Source: JABGPL01 sp964387885 (GTDB taxonomy: Bacteria > Electryoneota > AABM5-125-24 > Hatepunaeales > Hatepunaeaceae). From it: DNA of 64,000 nucleotides. Both the position numbers and the translations under genes were made by a program. Shown here in pieces: positions 32,016 to 40,477 of the stretch. The stretch spans positions 7,514 through 71,513 of the forward strand of contig CAYLYZ010000015.1 in assembly GCA_964387885.1 (NCBI GenBank), read 5' to 3'. The notes under the pieces were generated by a model that saw only the letters and a program-made list of their open reading frames with translations, was not told the DNA's origin and ran no database searches. Each line of letters starts with the position of its first letter. Within the stretch, counting starts at the first letter, position 1.

Positions 32016-34502
32016 CTAAGGTAAATATACCGCCTTGACTATCTTCGTCTGGTTCAGAGCCTTAACTGCAATGAAAACAACTCCAGCCGGCATTCCATTT
32101 CCACTGAATTTGAGGGAAGTCTGACCGCCAGTTAGTTTTCCATTCCGACTCTCAAGGATTCTGCCTGAAATATCATAAATTAGTACGGAAACCTGTCCTG
32201 AACCACCGGAAATATTCAAACTGATCCGATTATTAAACGGATTCGGGTGGCAGCTCACGTTAAACGAGTTGGGCAGAGTCGGTTCAGTTATTGCTTTGCC
32301 AACGGAAAATCCATCAGTTGAATATGAGTTGTCCCCTTTCAACCATTCGATTTGCTGATCTATCCAATTGCCGGTTTGCTGGATCTGAACGGAGAATTCT
32401 TGACCTCTGCTTAAGCCTTCGCAAGAGGAAGTTAATGGATCATCACCATAGACTGATAAGCCAACTCTCCCGTCATCACCGACTATTCCAGTTCCAACTT
32501 CAAAGTTTTGATCTGTAAGTATCCTGACCCTGGTTCCCGGTTGAATGTCACTAAGGAGAAGGCTCATATCAATTCCTGTCGGGGTGGGAATAAATGATGA
32601 TGTGTTAAGCATAGTTGTATTAAGCTCTTCCCCTTCCTCTCCGGAATAAACTAACCTGCCAGCACCTGTCATACTCACCTTATATCCATTACCGGGCATC
32701 ATGTTTCCGATGCCATCCCAATCCCATTCTGGTGCATAGAAAGCACCGTCTGTTTGTTTAACAAAACGGAGATTATCCTCGATAGAGCTTAAGGCGGTGG
32801 AAACATTTGTCGGTTGAGTTAATAGATAAGGGACAATGCTCCAGCCGGGATCAACTTGAATCGGAAGATCTGCCTGAACTTCAATGCCTTCTATTTCAAG
32901 TTGCGTTGGATGAGCAACACAGATTTCATATCCCTTAGTAAGATTCCAGTCTCCGAGATTGTTAAATCCGTTATCAATATTCCAAAAATGTCCACGCCCA
33001 TCTTTAACCATCAATAAAAGATCTTCTTCGAGAAGAGGTGAGAACAAAGTTTCAAAATTAAGGTCGTTTGGATGTACATTTAAAGAAACGAGGTTCCACC
33101 GGTTTCGTAATGAGATTGTCTGGTTATCGTATGGATTTCCATATAAGTTTAGTACGGATAATCCATCGGGATGGAATTCACCACCACCCTGAAGATAAAC
33201 CGGTAGAGCACCGATCTCGCGATCTTCCCAGGGGATGTAAAACATATAGGAAATGCTCTCTCCGGTAACAAATCCGTCAATTTCCTCCGTTATTGGATCA
33301 TCACCAAGTGCAGGCATACCGAATGCTTCACCCCGGTACCTGAATGCTCCGGCGCAGATATTATTTGGTGTAAATACACCTATTTCAATTCCTGAACGTG
33401 CGGATATTCCATCAATGTTCAGCTCCTGAATCAACAGGCTGTGGTCGTGTCCGGTCGGTTCGATGGATTGAAAGTGTGTGGGTTCTTCGTCGAGGACTGT
33501 AATGGAGACTTGAAAACGATAGAAATCATTCGTCGGATCTGAATGGTAAACCATCACCTCAACATTTTCATTAAAACCTACCTGTTGGTCGCCAGCATCA
33601 ATAATAAGATGGAAATTGAATTCATCACCTGCTTCGAGCACGACGTAATCCGGAGCAAAGGTAAGCCAATCCGCATCTTCATCTTCCGCAAACTCAAGCC
33701 CAATCTCGAGCACGCCCTCACCTTCATTGCGGGTTGATAAGATAACAGTTTCGCGATCCCCCTGCATGAGAAAAGAATTAATATTGTTGAAATCTAAAGC
33801 AATCCTGCCATCCGGATTCCGGTCAGCATAATTCATACAATTAAGAGCCAATTGAACATTGCCCTCATTCTCCAGCATGTCATTATGCCACACATCCGCG
33901 TCACAGATTACAATAACAGGACCACCTCTGGATTCATTAATAACCAAACCGAGAAATCCCCAATCATCCAAGCCTAATGCCTGAACCTCCTCCTGGTTCA
34001 TAATAATAAGCTCACCCCCACTGCGGATCGAGATACTCTCCAGCCCTTCGGTTATTGGATGCTCTTCAAAGGCAACAAGGTCGGTGATAAAGTTGTTTCT
34101 TGCTGCAAGTATATCAAACTCCGAGAGTAAGGGAGCGATATTATTGGGTCGAACTTCTGAATTATCGGAAAGAACGATCAATCCCCCACCACTCTCTACA
34201 AACGCAACAATGCGATTAATCTCTTCCTCGGAGTATTCCTCCTCAAAGTTGGAAAGAATCGAGACCACCAGTATATCTGCCAACCAGATATTACGATTCA
34301 GATGTTGACCGTTACCTTCTGAAATCAGGAATTCATTCTGCTGAAGTAAACGTGCCAGAGTATTATAGTTGCCAGCAAGGTTGTTATCCTCGATGGAACC
34401 ATGACTTACGTCCCATAATATCCGACTCGCCTGCAATTGTTCCGTAACAGAGATAACGCAGACCGCAAGGATAAGAACAAAGAGAGTTTTTCGGTTGAGC
34501 AT
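32016..34502 (-). CDS. Secreted sorting-domain protein with GATase-like domain and two NMSI-type modules
   Basis: The 828-residue protein has a signal peptide ending near LQAS. Residues about 26-230 resemble a class I glutamine-amidotransferase-like fold without catalytic Cys (RILWDVSHG, NIWLADILVVSILS, FVESGGGLIVLSD, GGPVIVICDADVW). A beta domain follows. Then come two modules: GHDHSLLIQELNIDGISARS with IGVFTPNNICAG and EIDGFVTGESISYMF (about 350-440), and IDMSLLLSDIQPGTRVRI with VGLSVYGDD and CEGLSRGQEFSVQI (about 635-730). The end, SCHPNPFNNRISLNISGG to KAVYLP, is a type IX secretion sorting domain. It is probably surface-exposed or released. Confidence 0.82.
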   Translation of the reverse strand: MLNRKTLFVLILAVCVISVTEQLQASRILWDVSHGSIEDNNLAGNYNTLARLLQQNEFLISEGNGQHLNRNIWLADILVVSILSNFEEEYSEEEINRIVAFVESGGGLIVLSDNSEVRPNNIAPLLSEFDILAARNNFITDLVAFEEHPITEGLESISIRSGGELIIMNQEEVQALGLDDWGFLGLVINESRGGPVIVICDADVWHNDMLENEGNVQLALNCMNYADRNPDGRIALDFNNINSFLMQGDRETVILSTRNEGEGVLEIGLEFAEDEDADWLTFAPDYVVLEAGDEFNFHLIIDAGDQQVGFNENVEVMVYHSDPTNDFYRFQVSITVLDEEPTHFQSIEPTGHDHSLLIQELNIDGISARSGIEIGVFTPNNICAGAFRYRGEAFGMPALGDDPITEEIDGFVTGESISYMFYIPWEDREIGALPVYLQGGGEFHPDGLSVLNLYGNPYDNQTISLRNRWNLVSLNVHPNDLNFETLFSPLLEEDLLLMVKDGRGHFWNIDNGFNNLGDWNLTKGYEICVAHPTQLEIEGIEVQADLPIQVDPGWSIVPYLLTQPTNVSTALSSIEDNLRFVKQTDGAFYAPEWDWDGIGNMMPGNGYKVSMTGAGRLVYSGEEGEELNTTMLNTSSFIPTPTGIDMSLLLSDIQPGTRVRILTDQNFEVGTGIVGDDGRVGLSVYGDDPLTSSCEGLSRGQEFSVQIQQTGNWIDQQIEWLKGDNSYSTDGFSVGKAITEPTLPNSFNVSCHPNPFNNRISLNISGGSGQVSVLIYDISGRILESRNGKLTGGQTSLKFSGNGMPAGVVFIAVKALNQTKIVKAVYLP

Positions 34503-34812
34503 AAATTACTCCCAGACGACGAAACTATTATCGTTCGGAGGAAGGAGTCTTTAAGGTTCACAAAGTATGTAAAAACGCCTATTCCAGAATCTATCAAAAT
34601 ATAGTATATTTCGCATTGATTTACAAAGCTATGTCGAGCAACCTAAAAAAATTATCCGTCAAATTAGTACATTTATTACCTATTTAGGGAAACCGATGTT
34701 GTTAACTAAAGATATTGAAGTTATCTTAACAGATTGAGGAGTATTAATAGTTAGAAACAAAACGAAAATGGGAAAATGGCCTGCTTTGATTCACCAAACC
34801 TGATGATGCACA
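34503..34812. other. Divergent intergenic region
   Basis: An AT-rich 310-bp gap between a secreted-protein gene and an ABC ATPase gene. I saw no repeat or RNA gene. No strong ribosome site precedes the ATPase ATG at 34813. Confidence 0.4.
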
Positions 34813-35595
34813 ATGAGTTCTGAACCACTGGCGAACATTAATAATCTTGTTGCGAGGTTTGGAGAGAAGGTTGTTCTCGATGGGATAAATCTGTCTATCC
34901 AACCCCGCGAAATACTTACAATAATCGGTGGCAGTGGATCGGGAAAAACAACTCTGTTAAAACACGTAATGGGGCTTGATCGCCCATACAGTGGAAGTGT
35001 TGAGGTGTTTGGCAAAGACTGGTGGGAAATGGAGGAAGTTGAAAAAGAGAATACTCAGCACAGCATCGGCGTTTTGTTTCAAAATGGCGCTCTTCTCGGT
35101 TCCAAGACCGTCGGTGTAAATGTAGCAATCCCCCTCGAACAACACACAAAACTTCCGGAATCCGTCGTGGAAAGAGTTGTAAGACTTAAACTACATCAGG
35201 TCGGATTGGAAGCTGCAATTAATAAGATGCCATCAGAACTATCCGGTGGTATGCGAAAAAGAGCATCGCTAGCACGGGCACTGGCATTAGATCCCCCACT
35301 GATTTTGTGCGATGAGCCCTCAGCAGGCTTAGATCCGGTAACTTCTCAACAGCTCGATTCTCTCCTGCTGAATCTAAGAGATAATCTCGGACTCACCATT
35401 GTAATTGTCACACATGAAATTGCCTCGATTATACGAGTTGCAGACCGGATCGCATATCTTGAAGAGGGTAAAATCATCTTCGATGGCTCGATAAATGATG
35501 CCTTGAAATCCAATGTCGAATCCGTACGTGAATTCTTTCAAGTAGGCATTGTTGAAGACACGAGGATTATAACATTTCCCGAAAGTAATGACTGA
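34813..35595 (+). CDS. ABC transporter ATP-binding protein, MlaF/Ttg2A-like
   Basis: The 260-residue ATPase has Walker A GGSGSGKTT, Q-loop LFQNGALLGSKTV, signature LSGGMRKRASLARALAL, Walker B ILCDEPSAGLDPV and the switch His in VTHEI. The sequence LFQNGALLGSKTVGVNVAIPL and GMRKRASLARA are characteristic of the MlaF group, which powers phospholipid or steroid transport between the membranes of Gram-negative cells with MlaE permease and MlaD. Those partners are not adjacent; a glycosyltransferase follows instead, so the ATPase must work with products encoded elsewhere. Confidence 0.88.
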   Translation: MSSEPLANINNLVARFGEKVVLDGINLSIQPREILTIIGGSGSGKTTLLKHVMGLDRPYSGSVEVFGKDWWEMEEVEKENTQHSIGVLFQNGALLGSKTVGVNVAIPLEQHTKLPESVVERVVRLKLHQVGLEAAINKMPSELSGGMRKRASLARALALDPPLILCDEPSAGLDPVTSQQLDSLLLNLRDNLGLTIVIVTHEIASIIRVADRIAYLEEGKIIFDGSINDALKSNVESVREFFQVGIVEDTRIITFPESND

Positions 35596-35600
35596 TGGTC

Positions 35601-35682
35601 GTCTTCGCGAGGAACGAAGAGACGAAGCGATCTGTTTGTATATACAAGTTTTAAGAGATTGCTTCACTTCGTTCGCAAAGAC
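35601..35682. repeat. GTCTTCGCGA / TCGCAAAGAC inverted repeat element
   Basis: Left arm GTCTTCGCGAGGAACGAAGA with GACGAAGCGATCT and right arm AGATTGCTTCACTTCGTTCG with CAAAGAC are inverted copies. A single arm of the same family (GTCTTTGCGAACGAAGTGAA) recurs at 63607, and a fragment (CGTCTTCGCGAGG) lies near 39669. Confidence 0.75.
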
Positions 35683-35759
35683 ACTACTCTCAGGAAATGC
35701 TGTAATAACAATTGAACTCGGGAATTCTGATCAACACTTAAAACATCACAGTTAGTTTC

Positions 35760-36926
35760 ATTTTTAGTCTTTCAACATACGATTTCCTATTCCTCCTGAC
35801 TCTTGCAACTTACACTGTTTGGGCAGGAGCTGTCATCGCTCTCCGAATAGGATTAGGAGGTATCTTCCGTCAGCAGGCAAAAACGGCAACCTCCCCTAGT
35901 CTGTTAAACGGTGAAGAGAGCCCGTCAATTTCCGTTTTAGTCGCAGCTCGAAATGAGGAAATTAACATTCGGAATTTGCTCAACGCTCTTCAATCCCAGG
36001 ATTATCCCAATGATAAATGGGAAGCGATAATATTGGATGACTCATCAGATGATGACACAGCCGAAATAGTCAGAGAATACGTTGAACAAGATAAACGCTT
36101 CAGGTTAATTGAAGTAGGAGATCATCCGGATGGGATAGCTCCAAAAAAGAATGCCCTTACGAAAGGAGTTGAGTGTTCCACCGCTGAGATAATCCTCGTT
36201 ACGGATGCTGACTGTAAACCCGGACCAGGTTGGGTTTCAGGAATGGCAAAACAATTTTCCACTGACACTGATGCAGTTGTTGGATACTCACCACTAACAG
36301 GAAAAGGTCTTGCAGGTGCAGTTGGGAGATTTGATGCATTTGTTAATGCTGTTGTGTCAGCCGGAACAATTGGATTAGGTCACCCAACAACCGCAGTTGG
36401 TCGTAATATGGGCTACCGCAAATCAGTCTGGAATCACATCGGGGGATTTGGTTCTACTGTCAAAGGTGCATCAGGTGATGACGATCTGTTGCTGCAGAGA
36501 ATAGCTTCTAAGAAGGGCAAAGTCGTTTTCAGCGGTGATCGCACAACTAAAGTCGGATCAAACACCAAATCTACACTTGCTGAGTGGTGGTTGATGAAAA
36601 GACGTCATCTTTCTGCAGGGAAAAGATACCAACCAGCTCTTATTTTATTTTCATTTGCTTTATATCTCTTTCAAGTTGGTTTGCTTATAATCACAGGTCT
36701 TGCTACATTTGGAAAAATCAACCCCATTCAGGTCGGAGCAATATGGGGTTTTAAGGTACTGGTTGATGGACTGGCTCTTCAAAAGGGAGCGCAGTTACTG
36801 CAGCACAAGAGGTGGATCGCATCTTTTATTACAGGTGAAGTAATCTCTCCTATATTGTTCACATTGCTCGTTCCAATCTCGTTGATCGGAAAGGTTAGAT
36901 GGAAAGGACGGGCTCTCAACAGTTGA
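35760..36926 (+). CDS. Glycosyltransferase family 2, membrane-associated
   Basis: The catalytic GT2 domain has SISVLVAARNEEINIRNLLN, DDSSDDDTAEIVREY, a DXD-like LVTDADCKPGPGWV and DDDLLLQRIASKKGKV. The TTG at 35976 would cut off its first strand, so the gene must start upstream. The open frame extends back through LATYTVWAGAVIALRIGLGG, a membrane helix, to a TAA at about 35739, but contains no ATG, GTG or TTG. ATT at 35760 is the most plausible start and is only a guess; a sequence error is possible. From there the protein has 388 residues, with two C-terminal helices (ILFSFALYLFQVGLLIITGL and ISPILFTLLVPISLIG). It probably adds sugars to a lipid or surface glycan. Confidence 0.75.
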   Translation: MFSLSTYDFLFLLTLATYTVWAGAVIALRIGLGGIFRQQAKTATSPSLLNGEESPSISVLVAARNEEINIRNLLNALQSQDYPNDKWEAIILDDSSDDDTAEIVREYVEQDKRFRLIEVGDHPDGIAPKKNALTKGVECSTAEIILVTDADCKPGPGWVSGMAKQFSTDTDAVVGYSPLTGKGLAGAVGRFDAFVNAVVSAGTIGLGHPTTAVGRNMGYRKSVWNHIGGFGSTVKGASGDDDLLLQRIASKKGKVVFSGDRTTKVGSNTKSTLAEWWLMKRRHLSAGKRYQPALILFSFALYLFQVGLLIITGLATFGKINPIQVGAIWGFKVLVDGLALQKGAQLLQHKRWIASFITGEVISPILFTLLVPISLIGKVRWKGRALNS

Positions 36927-37006
36927 ATTTCTTTCTTAATTGTCTTAACACCATTTCAGGGGAGTACGAAACTCAAGGTATACACAATAAACCGGAGGTT
37001 ACACAA

Positions 37007-39598
37007 ATGAAATTTTCCATCAGTTTAGCATCAGTTTTAGTACTGATTCTTATTTCTGTATGTAATGCCCAGCCAAACATTTCCGTATCGCAGTTAGAAA
37101 TAGAATTCGGTGATGTCGGTTTAGACTATACAGCCGAAAAAATAATCCGAGTTAAGAATACCGGTGATGAAAATCTGGAAATAGCAGATGTCGATATCTC
37201 AGGAGAGTTCTTCACTTCCGACCTTGAAGCAGGACTCGTATTGGAGCCGAATCAATACTCGAGAGTTTCTGTGGCTTTCACACCTACTGAAGTTGGTGAG
37301 ATTTCAGAGGTTATGACGATTTTCAGTAATGACCCAGATAACGATGAGATTTCAGTAAGTATGCTCGGCACAGGCAGAGATACGGATGAAATAATAGAGC
37401 TCGGTTATGATTCCGGTCGTACTGACAGACGTTTTCAGAATCTCGGAGATGGAAATATGGAAGGTGTGTGTTTCACTCCCGCTCATCCCTGTTCACTTGT
37501 TTCAATAAGCGTGATGGTTCTTGGTGAAGGTGAATTGGAGCTGCATATATGGGGTGACAATGGTGCGCATGAACCTGACCAGACAAATGATTTAACCGAT
37601 CCGATTATTGTTGATGTTCAGGATGATGGAGACTGGGTCGAGGTTGATGTTTCGGATTTGAACGTTGTTTTCGATCCTCCGGAAGATTTCCACATCGGAC
37701 ATACAAACCGGGATGGCGGCCCACAATTCTGGCTTGATGAAAGTGAAAATGGATACCAGCAAAGAGGGCATCTCTGGACATTCAATCAGGGTTTGAGACA
37801 GGATTTATGGCATACTATCCCCGGAAATTATCTTGTCCGAGCACATGTTAAGTACTTTGAAGAACGACATAATTATACCTTCAGAAGAGTAAATTCAGAA
37901 GCATTAGTCGCTGGTATCTCGAAAACGGCTTGGGGTGATTATGATAACGACGGTTGGGAAGATATGCTTCAGGGAGGAAAAACCCTGTACCGTAATATGG
38001 GTGACGGTACGTTTGAGAATGTCTCTCAGGCAGCTGGTATTGTAGTTGATAATCCAAGCCACACAGGGACCTGGGGCGACTTTGATAATGATGGTTGGCT
38101 TGATTTTATGGCTTTAACAAGCAGTGCTGCCGAAGATCGTCTTTATCGTAATAATGGTGATGGGACGTTTGAGATGGTTAACGACACATATGAGTTTCAC
38201 CATGGAGATAATCCTACGGCCGCCGTCGGATGGGGAGATGCAAATAACGATGGCTTTCTCGACTTTCATATTGCCAACTCCGAACACTGGAACGATGGTA
38301 ATGCTGAATACTTCAGAGATTATTTATACAACTACGAACCGGAATGGGGAATTTTTCTCGAAATGACTCCTTCAGATATCGGCCGTCAACGGTATTACGG
38401 ACGCTCCGTTGCCTGGTGTGATTTCGATATGGATGGTGATATGGATTATTACCTTTCCAATTACCGTATTCAACCAAATTTCCTGATGGTTAACGAGGGA
38501 AATTTGGAGTTTGACGATGAGGCTGAGCGACGAGGAGTGCGCGGCGCTGGCAGGAGAGGTTCTTACGGACACACAATCGGTTCAGCATGGTCTGACTTCG
38601 ATAACGACGGTGATTTTGATCTGCTGGTCGGGAACTTTGCCCATCCCTGGGGACTGGATTATCAGGACATGATCTGGTTCTGCCGCAGCAGCGGTCATCC
38701 GAATTATAATTTTGAAGAAATTCGCGAGCAAGCCGGAATCGAATACTGCGAAACTGTATTCTGCCCGGCATTTGGCGATTTCGATAATGACGGTTGGCAG
38801 GATCTATTCATTTCGTCCGTTTATGATGGACGCCAACCATTCATGTATCGCGCAACCGGAGACGCCGAATCATTCGAGAACGTCAATTATGAGACCGGAT
38901 TTCACGGAATAGCCTACAATTCTAACGGTGTAACATGGTGCGATTATGACCATGATGGAGATCTGGATATCGCAATTGGCAGAGGCGGATTATTTGAGAA
39001 TACAGGTAATAATGGAAACTGGACTGAGGTCGTACTTCGCGGAACAAGTGACACAGTCAACAAGTTCGCGTTTGGCTCTCAAGTTAGTGTTCATGTCGGA
39101 GATAACCACTATCTCCGTCAGGTTGAAGGCGGCGCAGGAGCAGAAAGCTGCCAGAACAGCATGACGCAGCACTTTGGACTTGGGAATGGAGAACGGATAG
39201 ATTCAATGGTGGTTAACTGGATGGGAGGAGGCACAGACAGATATTTCGATCTCCCGGTAAATCAGCGCTGGGTCGTGACCGAAGGCGAGGAGCTGATAGT
39301 AGCACCAATGAATCCGGGTGAAACTTTGCAACCGAGCCAATTCGAAATCACAGGACTTTATCCGAATCCATTCAACAGCCAGTTAAACCTGAGTTTCAGT
39401 ATAAAACGACCTGACAATATTCGTGTCCTAATTTATAACATGTCCGGACGCAGAATTAGTAAACTGACTGACGCCGATTATAATGCAGGCGAGCATACAC
39501 TGACCTGGAACGCAGATTCTGCTCCGTCCGGAATGTACATAATTCAAGCACAACATCGCGATGGAATTTCGAATCGGCAGGTCAATCTGGTGCGGTAG
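37007..39598 (+). CDS. Secreted FG-GAP/VCBS and ASPIC-UnbV (CRTAC1-like) protein with sorting domain
   Basis: The start is ATG 37007 (after CCGGAGG), giving 863 residues and a signal peptide MKFSISLASVLVLILISVCNAQ. A longer frame from 36899 lacks this. First comes one ASH-type domain (LEIEFGDVGLDYTAEKIIRV to IFSNDPDNDEIS). Then a jelly-roll-like region, then VCBS/FG-GAP repeats with calcium-type loops (WGDYDNDGWEDML, WGDFDNDGWLDFM, WCDFDMDGDMDYYLS, WSDFDNDGDFDLLVG, FGDFDNDGWQDLF, WCDYDHDGDLDIA). An ASPIC/UnbV part follows (SMVVNWMGGGTDRYFDLPVN), then the sorting domain LYPNPFNSQLNLSFSIKRPD to RQVNLVR. Function is likely extracellular adhesion or polymer binding. The TAG stop is formed by the first bases of a GTAGGTCGG repeat. 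Confidence 0.9.
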   Translation: MKFSISLASVLVLILISVCNAQPNISVSQLEIEFGDVGLDYTAEKIIRVKNTGDENLEIADVDISGEFFTSDLEAGLVLEPNQYSRVSVAFTPTEVGEISEVMTIFSNDPDNDEISVSMLGTGRDTDEIIELGYDSGRTDRRFQNLGDGNMEGVCFTPAHPCSLVSISVMVLGEGELELHIWGDNGAHEPDQTNDLTDPIIVDVQDDGDWVEVDVSDLNVVFDPPEDFHIGHTNRDGGPQFWLDESENGYQQRGHLWTFNQGLRQDLWHTIPGNYLVRAHVKYFEERHNYTFRRVNSEALVAGISKTAWGDYDNDGWEDMLQGGKTLYRNMGDGTFENVSQAAGIVVDNPSHTGTWGDFDNDGWLDFMALTSSAAEDRLYRNNGDGTFEMVNDTYEFHHGDNPTAAVGWGDANNDGFLDFHIANSEHWNDGNAEYFRDYLYNYEPEWGIFLEMTPSDIGRQRYYGRSVAWCDFDMDGDMDYYLSNYRIQPNFLMVNEGNLEFDDEAERRGVRGAGRRGSYGHTIGSAWSDFDNDGDFDLLVGNFAHPWGLDYQDMIWFCRSSGHPNYNFEEIREQAGIEYCETVFCPAFGDFDNDGWQDLFISSVYDGRQPFMYRATGDAESFENVNYETGFHGIAYNSNGVTWCDYDHDGDLDIAIGRGGLFENTGNNGNWTEVVLRGTSDTVNKFAFGSQVSVHVGDNHYLRQVEGGAGAESCQNSMTQHFGLGNGERIDSMVVNWMGGGTDRYFDLPVNQRWVVTEGEELIVAPMNPGETLQPSQFEITGLYPNPFNSQLNLSFSIKRPDNIRVLIYNMSGRRISKLTDADYNAGEHTLTWNADSAPSGMYIIQAQHRDGISNRQVNLVR

Positions 39599-39661
39599 GT
39601 CGGGTTCTTAACCCGACGAAATTGTTTGCGATCATTTTGTCGGCATAAGATGCCGACCTAC
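39595..39661. repeat. GTAGGTCGG palindromic element, copy 1 (provides a stop codon)
   Basis: Starts GTAGGTCGGGTTCTTAACCC and ends GGCATAAGATGCCGACCTAC; the termini are inverted repeats. TAG at 39596-39598 is the stop codon of the VCBS protein. Copy 2 is at 40268-40338. Confidence 0.9.
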
Positions 39662-39765
39662 GACTTATGTTCGTCTTCGCGAGGTATTGTTGTCCGGAAT
39701 TTTTTCCTGACCAATGCTTGCTTTTCGATTATCAAAGATCAATATATACGACATTGCTACTGCTA

Positions 39766-39924
39766 ATATACAACATATTTTAGCAAAAGTCAAGTTATAC
39801 CGGAGAGTACGGGACATAACAGGGGGACACCAAAAAAAATCGTCACTTCGTCACACTTTTGGCGGAAAGCGGTTGTGGGTGGGGGATTGAGGGTGTGACG
39901 AAAATGTGACGAAGTGTGACGGAA
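39766..39924 (+). repeat. GTGACG palindromic element, copy 2
   Basis: Matches 4581-4738 in order: ATATACAACATAT, GCAAAAGTCAAGTT, CGTCACTTCGTCACAC, TTTTGGCGGAAAGCGGTTGT and GTGTGACGAAAATGTGACG. The stretch between AAGTCAAGTT and the first arm is not conserved. Confidence 0.75.
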
Positions 39925-40267
39925 TTGAGTTTTCAAGTCTTCATGTTTTCAAGTTCGCAAGTTTTCTTTTCCAAGCTTTCACTTGGCAATGTTTTGATTA
40001 TGTGAAGGTTGCGTTTCCACGCGGAGCGTAGGAACGAGTTGGAGGGTATATTTGTGGCCCGGTCAGCCGTTGATTGCATATTGAATTCAATTCACGAAAA
40101 GACTTCTTTACTCACAGAATAACACATTTCGAGCTGACCAGGATAAGCTGAATACGATTCTCGGTCAGCTCATACGTTCTACATTCCAGGTTGGGATTGA
40201 TTTCACAGTTTGAAAATTTTCTGTCCCAACAGGGCTGACCGTGCCACAAATGTTGTATTTAAGTGAT

Positions 40268-40338
40268 GTAGGTCGGGGACTTTTCCCGACAAAGAGCCTA
40301 TGATTCGAATTGTCCGGCGGCATAAGATGCCGACCTAC
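40268..40338. repeat. GTAGGTCGG palindromic element, copy 2
   Basis: Starts GTAGGTCGGGGACTTTTCCC and ends GGCATAAGATGCCGACCTAC, the latter identical to copy 1. Confidence 0.9.
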
Positions 40339-40362
40339 AACGGTATTGTAAATCATGTAAAT

Positions 40363-40390
40363 GTAGGGGCACCGCGCGCCGTGCCCTTAC
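40363..40390. repeat. Short GTAGGGGCAC palindrome
   Basis: GTAGGGGCAC, then CGCGCGCC, then GTGCCCTTAC: a 28-base near-perfect hairpin related at its ends to the other GTAGG elements. Confidence 0.8.
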
Positions 40391-40477
40391 AAAACAACCA
40401 AAACCGATTCATAATATATGAGTTGAAGGTAGAACAAGCATTCCTGCTTGTTATCCACCTTTGGCTGATTCTGTTTC

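Larger units (their letters stand above)
39599..40477. other. Gene-free, repeat-dense region between two sorting-domain proteins
   Basis: Nearly 880 bp without a credible gene. It contains two GTAGGTCGG elements, the second GTGACG element (39766-39924), a short GTAGGGGC palindrome (40363-40390) and a fragment of the GTCTTCGCGA family near 39669. The stretch 39925-40267 shows no clear structure. Confidence 0.6.
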
